Shown here in pieces: positions 20,266 to 31,300 of a DNA stretch of 64,000 bases. The position numbers and the translations under genes are program-made. The stretch spans positions 1 to 64,000 of the forward strand of contig CANKUB010000007.1 of the NCBI GenBank assembly GCA_947486575.1, read 5' to 3'. The notes under the pieces are model-generated. The model worked only from the letters and a program-made list of their open reading frames with translations, did not search any database and was not told the DNA's origin. Source of the stretch: Betaproteobacteria bacterium (GTDB lineage Bacteria > Pseudomonadota > Gammaproteobacteria > Burkholderiales > SG8-41). Position 1 is the stretch's first letter. Each line of letters begins with the position of its first letter.

Positions 20266-20776
20266 ATGCCTGGGCATCGGTTTGGTTATGAGCGCAAGCG
20301 TTGCGTACGCTGCGGACAGCCCCAATCTCGGCACGCCTGTCACGCCCGCCGACATCGCCGCATGGGACATCAGCATACTGCCCGACGGACGCGGCCTGCC
20401 CGCAGGCAGCGGCACTGCTGCACAAGGCGCGCCCATCTACGCGCAAAAGTGCGCGGCGTGTCATGGTGAAAACGGCAAGGGCGGCACAGCCTCAGCACTG
20501 CTGCCCAGAGGCCCGGTCACCAGCATCAACGGCGCCGAAAGAACCATTGGCAACTTCTGGCCGGTTTCAACCACGCTGTTCGACTACATCCGCCGCGCGA
20601 TGCCGTGGCAGCAGCCGAAGACGCTGACCAATGATGAGGTTTATGCGTTGACTGCTTATCTGCTGGTATTGAATAAAGTGATTGGTGAGAGCGATGTGAT
20701 GAACGCCGAGACACTACCGAAAGTGCGCATGCCGAACCGGGATGGGTTTATTGTTCGGTTTCCGGGGAAGATGTAG
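20252..20776 (+). CDS. soxD: c-type cytochrome, SoxD-like
   Basis: CAACHGENGKGG haem motif; overlaps the end of soxC; DYIRRAMPWQQPKTLTNDEVYALTAYLL. Confidence 0.8.
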   Translation: MFTRKCLGIGLVMSASVAYAADSPNLGTPVTPADIAAWDISILPDGRGLPAGSGTAAQGAPIYAQKCAACHGENGKGGTASALLPRGPVTSINGAERTIGNFWPVSTTLFDYIRRAMPWQQPKTLTNDEVYALTAYLLVLNKVIGESDVMNAETLPKVRMPNRDGFIVRFPGKM

Positions 20777-20971
20777 AGACAATGCCGCACCAAAATGCCC
20801 TCGCCGCGCTATTCAAGAAGGTAGGGAAACTACCCCAGTCGCCCCAATATTTTCTCAACCTCCTTACGACTTTGAATTGCCCATGCCTTCTTTTTTACTA
20901 TTGCTGGAGAATAATGTGATGAAGGCCACACAGCACTGCAGGGACGCAATGGATTTTGCGTTTAATCAAGC

Positions 20972-21448
20972 ATGACTTCCGCACTGGTTTCACACGCCAT
21001 TCAACTGGCCGTAGCACCCGTGTTTATGCTGGCGGCAGTGGCGGCGATGATCGGCGCCGTGGCGACGCGGCTTGCACGCATTATCGATCGCGCACGCGTA
21101 CTGGATGAACGGCTGGAATCCGGCGCTCAAATAAATGCAGAGGCTGCCCATTGGGAACTTGACCGTCTGAAATTACGTGGCCGCTTCTGCAACTGGTCAG
21201 TGGGTTTTCTCGCCGTCTGCGCCATGCTGATCGGCGCAACGGTGATGGCGCTGTTTCTGGGCGAAACCAGTTTGCCGCTCACCGAGCGGCTGGTGCCGTG
21301 GACATTCCTGGGCGCGGTGGCCATCTTCGTGCTGGCCTTGGTGTTCTTTTTGATAGAAACGCTGCTCGCCACCCACACCTTGCGATTCGGAAAAACGCAG
21401 TTGCGTACTCAGTCGCGTACTCAATTGCGTAATCCGCCGCGCCAGTAG
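20972..21448 (+). CDS. DUF2721 family membrane protein
   Basis: HAIQLAVAPVFMLAAVAAMIGAVATRLARIIDRAR with several TM segments. Confidence 0.75.
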   Translation: MTSALVSHAIQLAVAPVFMLAAVAAMIGAVATRLARIIDRARVLDERLESGAQINAEAAHWELDRLKLRGRFCNWSVGFLAVCAMLIGATVMALFLGETSLPLTERLVPWTFLGAVAIFVLALVFFLIETLLATHTLRFGKTQLRTQSRTQLRNPPRQ

Positions 21449-21482
21449 AAGAATAGCCTTCGCGCACCGAGACGCACTTGCA

Positions 21483-22448
21483 TCACTCCACACGCAACCC
21501 CGATTGCCTCACCGCAGCGCCGTTCTTGTCGTAATCCGCCCGCAGGAAAGCAGCGAATTCCTGCGGGCTATTGCCTACCGGGTCGCTGCCCTGCCCGATC
21601 AAACGCGCGCGTGTTTCGGGCGCTTGCACCACTTGCATGGCTGCTTCGTTAAGCCGCATCACGATCGCGCGCGGCGTTTTAGCGGGCACCAGCAGCCCCA
21701 GCCAGCTTCCGGCCTGAACACCGCGTAGCCCTGTGGCTTCATCCACCGTCGGCACATCGGGTAACAGCGACGAACGTGCCGCGCCAGCTAATGCCAGCGT
21801 GCGCAGCTTGCCGGTTTTGACATGCGGCAGCGCGGGCGGAATCGAATTCAGCATCACGTCCACACGCCCGGCGATCAAATCAATCACCGATTGCGGCGCG
21901 CCCGCGTACGGCACATGCGTGATGTTGATGCCTGCAATGCCTTTGAATATCTCCATGCCGATGTGATTGGCGGTGCCGTTGCCTGCGGTGGAATAGTTTA
22001 ACTTGCCTGGCGCGGCCTTGGCGCGGGCGATTAAATCCCTGGTGCTGGTAATTGGCGATGAGGCATGCGTCAGCAGCAACATGGCGCCGGTGGAAATCAA
22101 GCTCACCGGGATAAAATCTGTCAACGTGTTGTACGGCACCTTGGACATATGCGGCACGATGGTCAGGCACGGCGGGCTGGTCATGAACACGGTGTAGCCG
22201 TCCGGTGTGGCCGTTGCAATCATTTCAGCGGCGATACGCCCGCCTGCACCACCGCGATTGTCGATCACCAATTGCTGGCCAAGCAATGCAGACATGCCCG
22301 GCGTTACGGTGCGAGCGAGTACGTCTGGCGTGCCGCCTGCCGGAACGGATAACACCACGCGGATGGGCTTGTTGGGGTAGGCCTGCGCGACAACAACCTG
22401 CGCCACACCGGCCATGTACGCCGCCATCAATGTGCGCCGGTAACTCAT
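21483..22448 (-). CDS. Bug/TctC family substrate-binding protein
   Basis: YPNKPIRVVLSVPAGGTPDVLART, HVPYAGAPQSVIDLIAGRVD; ATGA overlap with upstream gene. Confidence 0.92.
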   Translation of the reverse strand: MSYRRTLMAAYMAGVAQVVVAQAYPNKPIRVVLSVPAGGTPDVLARTVTPGMSALLGQQLVIDNRGGAGGRIAAEMIATATPDGYTVFMTSPPCLTIVPHMSKVPYNTLTDFIPVSLISTGAMLLLTHASSPITSTRDLIARAKAAPGKLNYSTAGNGTANHIGMEIFKGIAGINITHVPYAGAPQSVIDLIAGRVDVMLNSIPPALPHVKTGKLRTLALAGAARSSLLPDVPTVDEATGLRGVQAGSWLGLLVPAKTPRAIVMRLNEAAMQVVQAPETRARLIGQGSDPVGNSPQEFAAFLRADYDKNGAAVRQSGLRVE

Positions 22449-23416
22449 TCCGCACGCATGCCGGAGCTTTTCACCACGGGCCGCCATTGCTCGATCTGCG
22501 CTTTGATGAATGCGCGATACTGCTCCGGCGTGCCCGCTACGATATCCATGGCAAAACCGTTGAGTTTTTCAGCCACGTCTGCGCGCTTTAAAATTTTTGC
22601 GGATTCTTCACTCAGGCGCGTGACGATGGCGGTGGGCGTATTCGCGGGCAGATGCAGTCCGTGAAAATTCAGCGCATCGTAACCCGCCACCACAATGGCA
22701 ATCGGCGGCACGCCGGGCAGATGCGGCGTGGGCTTGGCGCTGGTGACGCCGAGCGCGCGTATCTTGCCCGCCTGCACTTGCGCAATCGCCGTGGACACCG
22801 CCACCATCGCGTATTCCACTTCGCCCGCCAGCACGCCGGTCAACGCAGGGCCGCCGCCTTTATACGGCACGATCACCACTTTAATTTTTGCCAGGCTGTT
22901 CATCCACTCCGCAAACACATGCGACGAGGTGCCGATGCCCTGCGCGCCGAAGCGCAGCGCACCTGGTTTGGCACGCGCCTGATCGGTCAGGCTTTTCATA
23001 CTGGCGAGGGGAGAACCGCTGCTCACAATCAACGCCAGTGGAAACGTCACCCACAGCCCCGCGTGCGCATAATCGCGCTGCGGGTCGTACGGCAGCTTGG
23101 CAAATAACGTGGGGGCAATCGCCATGGTAGAAATCGCGCCAACCAATAAGGTGTAACCATCGGGCTGCGCTTTGGCGACGAGATCAGCGCCGACAATGCC
23201 GCCCGCCGCCGGACGGTTATCCACCACCACTGCCTGACCCAGGCTTTCCGTCAAACGTGCGCCGACAATGCGCGCCAGCGTGTCGGTTGAACCACCAGGT
23301 GCAAATGGCACCACCAGACGCAACGCGCGCTGCGGGAAGGGCTGCGCACTGGCGGCAGATGACAAGGCACACAAAGCCACTAACAGTGCGCCCGATATCG
23401 CTGCGTGCGCTTTCAT
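22445..23416 (-). CDS. Bug/TctC family substrate-binding protein
   Basis: FPQRALRLVVPFAPGGSTDTLARIV, VPYKGGGPALTGVLAGEV. Confidence 0.92.
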   Translation of the reverse strand: MKAHAAISGALLVALCALSSAASAQPFPQRALRLVVPFAPGGSTDTLARIVGARLTESLGQAVVVDNRPAAGGIVGADLVAKAQPDGYTLLVGAISTMAIAPTLFAKLPYDPQRDYAHAGLWVTFPLALIVSSGSPLASMKSLTDQARAKPGALRFGAQGIGTSSHVFAEWMNSLAKIKVVIVPYKGGGPALTGVLAGEVEYAMVAVSTAIAQVQAGKIRALGVTSAKPTPHLPGVPPIAIVVAGYDALNFHGLHLPANTPTAIVTRLSEESAKILKRADVAEKLNGFAMDIVAGTPEQYRAFIKAQIEQWRPVVKSSGMRAE

Positions 23417-24111
23417 TACACGCCCCATAACATTTGTAAGTTCTTAATAGAATCAATTAGATATGAATGATTCTCACTGGCCAGTTTTTCACGTGTATGC
23501 GCGCCCGTTAGCACACCTACACTTACCGCCACGCCTGCGTTATGCGCCGCCTGCAAATCCGAAATGGTGTCACCAACGTTAAGCACATGACGCACGTTTA
23601 TCGTACCCGTCAGCTCCATCGCACGAAAAATCATGTACGGCGCAGGGCGGCCCTGGGGCACATCATCACCGCAGATTACGGCGGCGGCCACATCGCGCCA
23701 GCGCAAAGCATCCAACAGAATTTCTGTGATGTCACGATCAAAGCCAGTGTTGAGGGCGAGTTTAATGTCGTGCGCGCGCAACCACTCGAACGTTTCAACA
23801 GCGCCCACCACCGGCTCGACTTCGCGCGTGAACACACGCTGCAGGTGATTTTTAAACGAGGCGTAAACCACTTCTACGCGCGCTGCATCGCTGCCGTACT
23901 CATTTGCGTGCCTCGGCGCAATCAGGCGCGCAATCGCCTCGCGCTTGGATGCGCCACGCACGACGCTGATTTGTTCTGCCGAGGCTTCAACGCCGTGATC
24001 GGCGAGCGCTGCGGTAAAAGCACGCGCGACTTCGCCGCTGTCCTTGACGGTGGTGCCCGCCATATCGGACACCACCAGCCGTATCGAACGAAAACTAGCC
24101 TGCAAACTCAA
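23416..24111 (-). CDS. HAD-superfamily phosphonatase-like hydrolase (TTG start)
   Basis: LVVSDMAGTTVKDSGEVARAF, RGASKREAIARLI, HVLNVGDTISDLQAAHNAGV; 4-nt TTGA overlap with upstream gene. Confidence 0.85.
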   Translation of the reverse strand: MSLQASFRSIRLVVSDMAGTTVKDSGEVARAFTAALADHGVEASAEQISVVRGASKREAIARLIAPRHANEYGSDAARVEVVYASFKNHLQRVFTREVEPVVGAVETFEWLRAHDIKLALNTGFDRDITEILLDALRWRDVAAAVICGDDVPQGRPAPYMIFRAMELTGTINVRHVLNVGDTISDLQAAHNAGVAVSVGVLTGAHTREKLASENHSYLIDSIKNLQMLWGV

Positions 24112-25760
24112 TCAAGCGGCTCAAGCTTGATAATCGATGCGCCGTGGTTGCTGCCTATCCAGAAGGTTGTACGTGGCCCGGATTGGTTTTCAACAAACAC
24201 GCGGCGAATGTTGACGTTATTGCGTGGCAACAGGTATTCCACGAACTCGCCCGTTTTGGTATCCAGGCGTGCCACGCGGTCATTCAGCATCGAGCCGGTC
24301 CACGCTTCGCCGTTTTTATCCAGCGCCACGTCGTAGGGCGCGGCCCACGGTGTCGGCACCAGCCACTCCTTGAACTCCATGCTCTTGGTGTCGAGCATGG
24401 CGATGCGATTGCCGCGGTATTGACCTATCCACAAACGATCCTGCGCATCCATTGACGCGCGGCGCGGGCCGGAGTTTTTAGTCGGCAAATCAACAATTTT
24501 GACTTCGCCGGTTTTGGCATCAATGCGGCCGATATGCTGATTGCCGATGTTGGTGAACCAGCCGTTGTTTTGCGAATCGGATATCACGTCATAGATATTG
24601 TGGCCTTGCGGCGACGCCTTGTACGGCTCCCACACTTCCCACTTGCCAGTTTTAAGATCAATGCGATGCACGCCAGCAAAGCCGTTGTTCTGCGCCCACA
24701 CTTTGCCGTCCACACCGATGTTCATCGGGCTGGTCATGTTGATTTGCGTGTTGGGGCGGTTCCATTCCGGCGGCGCTTCCCAGTGTTCGAGCTTGTCAGT
24801 TTTGGTGTTGTATTTGAGTACTGCCGCCTGATACATATTGCCCAGCCACATGTTCTCGTCTCGATCCATGCGGATTGACAATGCGCCCAGTGGCGAGCCT
24901 TTTTTCAGGATGGGTATGGGTATTTCCACCAGCTTGCCGGTCTTCGGATCAAACTTGCCGATGGTCTGCTCGCCAAAGTTGGAAAACCACGCCATGCCTT
25001 TTGAATCGACCACTACATCATGCGGCTCAATCGTCGGGCGCGGCAAATCCCACTCGGTGATCACCACTTTTGTCGCGCGGCCCTTCGGACGCGGAAACGT
25101 TTTCAGATCATATTCCCAGGTGGTGTGCGAATTAAGGTTCACGCTGGAAAAATACGCCGCCTGCGAGCGCAGTATGCGCGCACGGTCTTCGCCTACCAGA
25201 TCGGTGTCACGCCCGGTCAAACGGCGCTGCGGCAACAGCGGCGTACTCTGATTAGCGTAGGTACCCATGCGCGCAATGGTTTGCAGGAAACCATCCGCAT
25301 CGTATTTAGAACGCAGAATGCGCTCCAGCGTATGGCACGTCACACAACTTAACAGTGGACGTTTATCCTGATCACTGCCCGGCATGCTGTGCAGCCATTC
25401 CGCATTGGTAAGCTGCGAGGCAATATCGCGTGAGCGAATCAATTTAAGATCGCTTTGCGCGTCACCGCCAGCAGCGACATCCACCATCGCACGGCGCGCC
25501 AGATCGTAGCCCACCGCGCGTATCGACAGCGCGTATTTGCCCGGCTCCAGCTTCGCTGCTGGAAATTGGTATCGCCCTTTGTCATCGGTGACCACGGTAA
25601 TAGTCATGTTGGAGCCGGTGCGTCTGGCGTTGACCAGCACACCTTCCATGTTGCCTTCTTCGACAGACGACACTACACCCGACAACGCAGACTGCGCCGA
25701 CGCCGTGAACGGCATGCACGCAAACACCAGCAGCAACAGCGAAAGCATTTTGATTCTCAT
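24108..25760 (-). CDS. secreted protein: carboxypeptidase-regulatory-like domain + single c-haem motif + Vgb/NHL-type beta-propeller
   Basis: Signal peptide; ALSGVVSSVEEGNMEGVLVNARRTGSNMTITVVTDDKGRYQFP; CVTCH; repeated blades (EPHDVVVDSKGMAWFSNFGEQTIGKFDPKTGKLVE etc.). Confidence 0.85.
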   Translation of the reverse strand: MRIKMLSLLLLVFACMPFTASAQSALSGVVSSVEEGNMEGVLVNARRTGSNMTITVVTDDKGRYQFPAAKLEPGKYALSIRAVGYDLARRAMVDVAAGGDAQSDLKLIRSRDIASQLTNAEWLHSMPGSDQDKRPLLSCVTCHTLERILRSKYDADGFLQTIARMGTYANQSTPLLPQRRLTGRDTDLVGEDRARILRSQAAYFSSVNLNSHTTWEYDLKTFPRPKGRATKVVITEWDLPRPTIEPHDVVVDSKGMAWFSNFGEQTIGKFDPKTGKLVEIPIPILKKGSPLGALSIRMDRDENMWLGNMYQAAVLKYNTKTDKLEHWEAPPEWNRPNTQINMTSPMNIGVDGKVWAQNNGFAGVHRIDLKTGKWEVWEPYKASPQGHNIYDVISDSQNNGWFTNIGNQHIGRIDAKTGEVKIVDLPTKNSGPRRASMDAQDRLWIGQYRGNRIAMLDTKSMEFKEWLVPTPWAAPYDVALDKNGEAWTGSMLNDRVARLDTKTGEFVEYLLPRNNVNIRRVFVENQSGPRTTFWIGSNHGASIIKLEPLD

Positions 25761-25949
25761 GAATCCCCCCAGATTAAACTCGTTGTTGTAACTCGTTGTT
25801 GTTACAGCCAATCACGGCAATCGTAAGCCTAGTGCAGGCGTTAAGCAAATTTCACAGCGGCGTTCAGCGCAGCTATAACGCATAGGGCATTAATCAAAAA
25901 TTACTTAATAAAAACAGCTAGTTACAAAATGCCTGCCGCGATTGTCGCA

Positions 25950-26744
25950 TCAAACAGTGCCGCGCAGAAACGCCATCAAATCGCGGTTGAATTGTTCTGC
26001 ACGCGTGGTCGTGAACGAATGCCCACCACCTTTGCTCATCAACAATTTTGCGCCAGGAATCGCCTGCGCCAGCGCCTCCGAAAAATAGCTCGGCGTAATG
26101 AAATCGCTGTCGCTACCCATCACCAGCGTCTCGGCCTTGATCTTGGACAAACCCGCGCGACGATCAAATTTCAGCAGCGCGTTGATGCGCCCGATTGACA
26201 CCTCCACCGGCGATGATTTCGTCGGCGCACGCGCCCGCTCCGCTTCGATCTCGGCATCGTGCGCATTGACATAATCCGGCGAATACAAAAACAACGGATG
26301 AAACTGCGCATGCAAATCCGGCCCCGCCTGCATATACATGTCACGCCGCGCGTGAAACAACCGCCGGAACCAGGGATCGCAATGCGTCCAGGTACTGCAC
26401 AGCGCGAGTTTCATTACACGTTCAGGATGCTCTATCGCAATCGTCTGCCCGATCGCGCCGCCGGTGGACATACCCACAATATGCGCGCGCTCGATTTGCA
26501 GCACATCCATCAAGCCGACCAATTCTTCCGCCATTTGATCGACCGAGAATTCACGCTGGATGCGATCACTGCCGCCCGTGCCCCGCTGATCGTAGGTAAT
26601 CACACGAAAGTGCTTTGAAAACAGCGGCACCTGCGGCGTCCAATAACGGCCTACGCCATTTAACCCGCTGGCGAAAACAACGGGCTCGCCCTGGCCCACG
26701 TCTTCATATTGAATCTCGCCACCGGCAACAACTGCTTTTGACAT
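25950..26744 (-). CDS. alpha/beta hydrolase
   Basis: VITYDQRGTGGSD, HIVGMSTGGAIGQTIA, catalytic GGGHSFTTTRAEQFNRDL. Confidence 0.88.
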   Translation of the reverse strand: MSKAVVAGGEIQYEDVGQGEPVVFASGLNGVGRYWTPQVPLFSKHFRVITYDQRGTGGSDRIQREFSVDQMAEELVGLMDVLQIERAHIVGMSTGGAIGQTIAIEHPERVMKLALCSTWTHCDPWFRRLFHARRDMYMQAGPDLHAQFHPLFLYSPDYVNAHDAEIEAERARAPTKSSPVEVSIGRINALLKFDRRAGLSKIKAETLVMGSDSDFITPSYFSEALAQAIPGAKLLMSKGGGHSFTTTRAEQFNRDLMAFLRGTV

Positions 26745-26755
26745 TTGCTTATCCC

Positions 26756-28129
26756 TTATTCTGATTTGCAGGCCAGCAACGCGCACAAATCCGCGACGTC
26801 GGGCGTGGCCAATCTTTCAAGATGATCCAGCATATCAATCACGCGTGAGAGCGTCGGCTCTGCCAGACGCGTGGCAAGGCAATCGTGAATTTTTGCGCGA
26901 TGCAGTTGATCGGGAATCGGCTCGCCCCAGGCGCCCGGCGGCTTGCGGCAAGTGCGGCTGATCACAGTGCCGTCACTCAGCGTGACGTCAATTACCACGT
27001 GCATGCGGCGGGTGTCTTTGGGAATATTCGGGTCTTGCTCAACCGCAATTTTATCCAGCAACGCAACCATATCCGCGCTGAAGCGCCGCTCGTCGGTAAA
27101 CGTTTTGCTGTCCACCACGCCATCCAGCAACGCCGCCGCTGCAACATACTGAAAGCTGAATTTCCCCTCCAACCCATTGCGTGGCTTGGAACGATTGGCA
27201 TCGGCGATTTCCGGCGTGACGATGCGCACTGACCGGATGTCAGCCACCCCGCCCGCATTGCCCACATCAGCGCGCGCTTCCAGCGCAGCCGCAATCGCAA
27301 AATGCGTCGGATATTTTGACGGATAAAACTTGATCGCCATGCCGGGATCGACAAAACGATACGGTTTGCCGTACTGCATCAACACGTCGTAGTCAAAATG
27401 CGTCGGGAAAAATGTTTCAACGTAACCACGCGGCGCATCGAATATCGACGGATGGGCAGTAAATCCACGGGCGGCCAGCGCCGCCGCTTCCAGACCCGCC
27501 GCAGCCGCATTGGCGCAGTGGGTGCATTTCACCATTGAGCCGGTGTTGGCCGACAACCCGCCGCAGCGCGATGCCGCCATACCGAACGCGTGCGCAAGCT
27601 GTTGCGGATTCAACTGCATCATATGCGCTGCCGCCACCGTAGAACCCATCACGCCAATCACACCCGGCGTATGAAAAGGCAACGAACCGCGCTTGGGATC
27701 GGCTGCCGCAAGCACGCGACCCTGCATTTCGAAACCCTTGGCACACGCTGTAATAATTTCACGACCATCGGAGTGCCGCGTCTCAGCCAGCGCAAACGCC
27801 ACCGGCACTGTGGGCGATACCGCATGCGTGGGTGGATTGGACATTGGCTCAAAATCCAGCACATGCATGGATGCCGCATTGACATACGCCGCGCGCATTG
27901 CCGTGGTTTTGTAGCCGATTCCCCATACCGTCGCACGCGCAGCACCGCCTTGGGTCAACACATGGTCAGCCAATATGCGCGGCGGCTCTTCCATGCTTCC
28001 GGCTATGGCAACGGCGATGCCATCCGTAATCAGCCGCTTCACCATCGCTACCGCATCCCGATCCAGATCGGCGTATTTGATCGGGCACACGCGTTCGGCA
28101 ATATTCAGTGTTGGGTTTTCAGCTGTCAT
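26756..28129 (-). CDS. MmgE/PrpD family protein
   Basis: HVLDFEPMSNPPTHAVSPTVPVAFALAE, CGGLSANTGSMVKCTHCANAAAAGLEAAALA. Confidence 0.9.
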   Translation of the reverse strand: MTAENPTLNIAERVCPIKYADLDRDAVAMVKRLITDGIAVAIAGSMEEPPRILADHVLTQGGAARATVWGIGYKTTAMRAAYVNAASMHVLDFEPMSNPPTHAVSPTVPVAFALAETRHSDGREIITACAKGFEMQGRVLAAADPKRGSLPFHTPGVIGVMGSTVAAAHMMQLNPQQLAHAFGMAASRCGGLSANTGSMVKCTHCANAAAAGLEAAALAARGFTAHPSIFDAPRGYVETFFPTHFDYDVLMQYGKPYRFVDPGMAIKFYPSKYPTHFAIAAALEARADVGNAGGVADIRSVRIVTPEIADANRSKPRNGLEGKFSFQYVAAAALLDGVVDSKTFTDERRFSADMVALLDKIAVEQDPNIPKDTRRMHVVIDVTLSDGTVISRTCRKPPGAWGEPIPDQLHRAKIHDCLATRLAEPTLSRVIDMLDHLERLATPDVADLCALLACKSE

Positions 28130-28131
28130 GG

Positions 28132-28299
28132 CTACTCCGCTTTGATTCCTGCCGCACGTATGACGTTAACCCAAAGGACGATTTCCTGCTGCACGTACTC
28201 GGTGAAGGCTTCAGGTGTATCGGGCGCCGGTTCCGCAATCTGCGCGGTTGCGACAATTGCCATCGGCATCAGACCTGAATGCGTGAAACTCAAAGTCAT
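28132..28299 (-). pseudogene. C-terminal remnant of a Bug/TctC substrate-binding protein
   Basis: Minus-strand 55-aa frame ends ...IAEPAPDTPEAFTEYVQQEIVLWVNVIRAAGIKAE*, the TctC C-terminal pattern; remainder absent; not in ORF track (<60 aa). Confidence 0.75.
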
Positions 28300-28362
28300 A
28301 GCGACCTTCCTGTATACCTGTCAATGAGATGGTTTGTCAGCGCGGACACGGCGACAAGGCGT

Positions 28363-31300
28363 TCACTTCATCGCCGTCCAGAATTTTTCCAGTCGCTTGT
28401 ACGAAATCGGGTACGGCGTCTTCAAGCCCTGAGCATACAACGATACGCGAAGCTCTTCGATCTGCCAGCGAAATTCGCCGAGGCGTGGATCTGCCGTTCC
28501 AGCTTGCTCATGCCTTTGCACTAATTCCTCGTAGCGCTTCCACCACCCGCCTATGGTAGCGGCATGCCTGGCATCACGTTCAATATCGCGTGGATATTTA
28601 TCAAGACGCTGCGCCATGGCTTGCATATAGCGCGGTAGATGAGCGATCTGCTCCCATGGCGTCTTGTTGAAAAAACCCTTGAAAATCAATCGTGATAACT
28701 GCGCCCGCAGGTCAGCCACAGGCCGCGCCAAAGGGCTTTTGGCGGAGTTGAACAGCATCGACAACTGATGATATTCCGCAGCGATCACCGCCAGCAGTCG
28801 GCAGGCACCTTCACTTACCGCAGGCAGACGCGTTCGCGCGCGCTTCAATTGCGCCTCAAATTCCTTCTGCGTGCGTGGTAAACGATCTTCACCGATGAAT
28901 GCCCGATCGGTAATCGCAGCAAGCACGTCCTCCCGCAGCTCTTCCACGCCCGCCACGCTGCGTAACTGCATGGCCGTCTGCTCGAAACCACGCAGGTTTT
29001 TTTCCAATTGCTTCATCTGCTCTTTGAGCGCCAGACGCATCAATCGGATAACACCCAGGCGCATGGCCTCATCCGCCGCACGCTTGACATCAAACAACCG
29101 AATGGCCACGCTTTCACGCTCATCCACCAACGCTGGGTAGCCGGTGAGCTTGCGGCCATTGCGGGTAAACGCAATCTGCTCCGGCAGATCGCCACAATCC
29201 CATACTTTGATGTTATCGCGCTCAATGCCGGTTTCAGCTTTACCCATTTTGCCAAATGTCAGTTGCGCCGCTTGTCCCAGTTGAATTTTCAACGCAGCCA
29301 GGTCACGCCCGCTCGCCATTTCACGCCCGGCGTCGTCAACAACTCTGAAAATCATTTTCAGGTGAACAGGAATATCAGCGCCATCCCACACCTCCGCCCC
29401 TACCGGCTGTCCCGCGCGCTGCCTGACAAAATTCGCCAGCGCCTCAACGAAGGGTTTGCGTGAATCACTTCCGGTGAGAAATGCGGTCACTTGTTCCGGC
29501 ACCGGAAACAAGTGACGACGCAAATTCTTGGGCAGCGCTTTCAAATAGGTCGCCACCTTGTCCCGAATCATGCCGGGCGCCAGCCAGTCAAATGGCGTGT
29601 CTTCCAGCGTATTGAGCAGATGCAACGGCACTGTTACCGTAACGCCATCGAGTGGATGCGCAGGCTCAAATCGATAACGCAATTTGTAGCTTGCATCGCC
29701 AACACACAACGATTCCGGAAACTGCGCTTCGGTGATATCCATCGCAGCGTGCCGCATCAAATACTCGCGCGTGAGAAACAGCTTACATGGATCTACTTGC
29801 TCAGCCGCTATGCGCCATGTCTCAAACGCCGCGCCGTTGTGTATTTCTGGCGGGATCAATTCATCAAAAAAAGCGAATAGCGTTTGCTCGTCAACCAGCA
29901 CGTCGTGCTTGCGCGCCTTGTGTTCCAGCGCTTGCACTTCTTTTATAACTATTTGATTTTGAATGAAAAATTTTGCGCTGGTTTGGTAATCACTTTCAAC
30001 CAGTGCACGGCGAATAAATATTTCACGCGCCTCGAATGGGTTTATTGGCCCGTAGTGAACGCTGCGCTTTGGCACGATGGTCAAGCCATACAGCGTAACG
30101 CGTTCGTACGCGGTCACCATGGCGCGATCCTTCTCCCAATGCGGATCGAAGTAATGACGCTTGACCATTTCGCCCGCGATGCGCTCGATCCAATCGGGAT
30201 CGATTTTCGCCACGCAGCGCGCGTAGAGTCGCGCCGTTTCAACCAATTCTGCTGCCATCACCCATTTTGGCTGTGCCTTACGTAACACCGAGCCGGGGAA
30301 AATCGTGAACTTGATGCCACGCGCACCGAGATATTCGCCTTCGTCATTCTTGAACCCCAGATTTCCCAGCAACCCGGCCAGCAGTGCGCGATGTATTTGT
30401 TCAAACGTGGCAGGGATTTGATTCTCGCTCAAGCCCATCTCGGCCGTCAGCGTGGCAAGCTGGCCGTGGATATCGCGCCATTCGCGCAAGCGGCGCTGCG
30501 AGAGAAAATTCTCTGCCAACTGTTCAGCCAGTTTACGGTTGGATTTTTTATGCTTGATGGCCTCGTCGAAAAAAGCCCAGATTTTCAGATAGCCCATGAA
30601 ATCCGAGCGCTCATCCTGAAACGGCTGATGCGCGCGATCGGCGGCCTCGGTGCGGTCAAACGGTCGATCGCGCGGATCCTGCACGGATAAGGCCGAGGCA
30701 ATAATCAGCATTTCACTGAGGCAGTTCTCCTGCCTGGCAGCGATGATCATGCGCGAAATACGCGGATCCATCGGAAACTTCGCCAGTTGCCAGCCCACCG
30801 GCGTGAGTTGATTTTCGTCGTCTACCGCACCCAGTTCCGCCAGCAGTTGATAACCGTCAGCGATCATGCGCGGCGGCGGCGGTTCCAGAAACGGAAAATC
30901 CTCCACGTCGCCAATCTTCAGCGATTTCATGCGCAGAATTACCGACGCCAGCGAAGATCGCAAAATTTCGGGATCAGTAAATTCGTCACGCGCGGCGAAA
31001 TCTTCTTCGTCATAGAGACGTATGCACACGCCCGCCGCCACGCGCCCGCAACGGCCCGCACGTTGATTGGCGGAGGCGCGCGAGATTTTTTCGACTTGCA
31101 GCAACTCAACCTTGTTGCGATAGCTGTAGCGGTTGATGCGCGCAAGCCCGGGGTCGATCACATACCGTATACCGGGCACCGTCAACGATGTTTCCGCTAC
31201 GTTGGTCGCCAGCACAATACGCCGGTTGCCGTGCGGTTTGAACACACGGTCCTGTTCTTCAAACGACAGCCGGGCGAACAGCGGCAGAATCTCCGCGCCG

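Noticed and set aside
18967-20776. Complete Sox thiosulfate-oxidation system
   Set aside because: Only the SoxC- and SoxD-like genes are present; no soxXYZAB nearby, so the pair may be a stand-alone sulfite/sulfoxide-type oxidoreductase.
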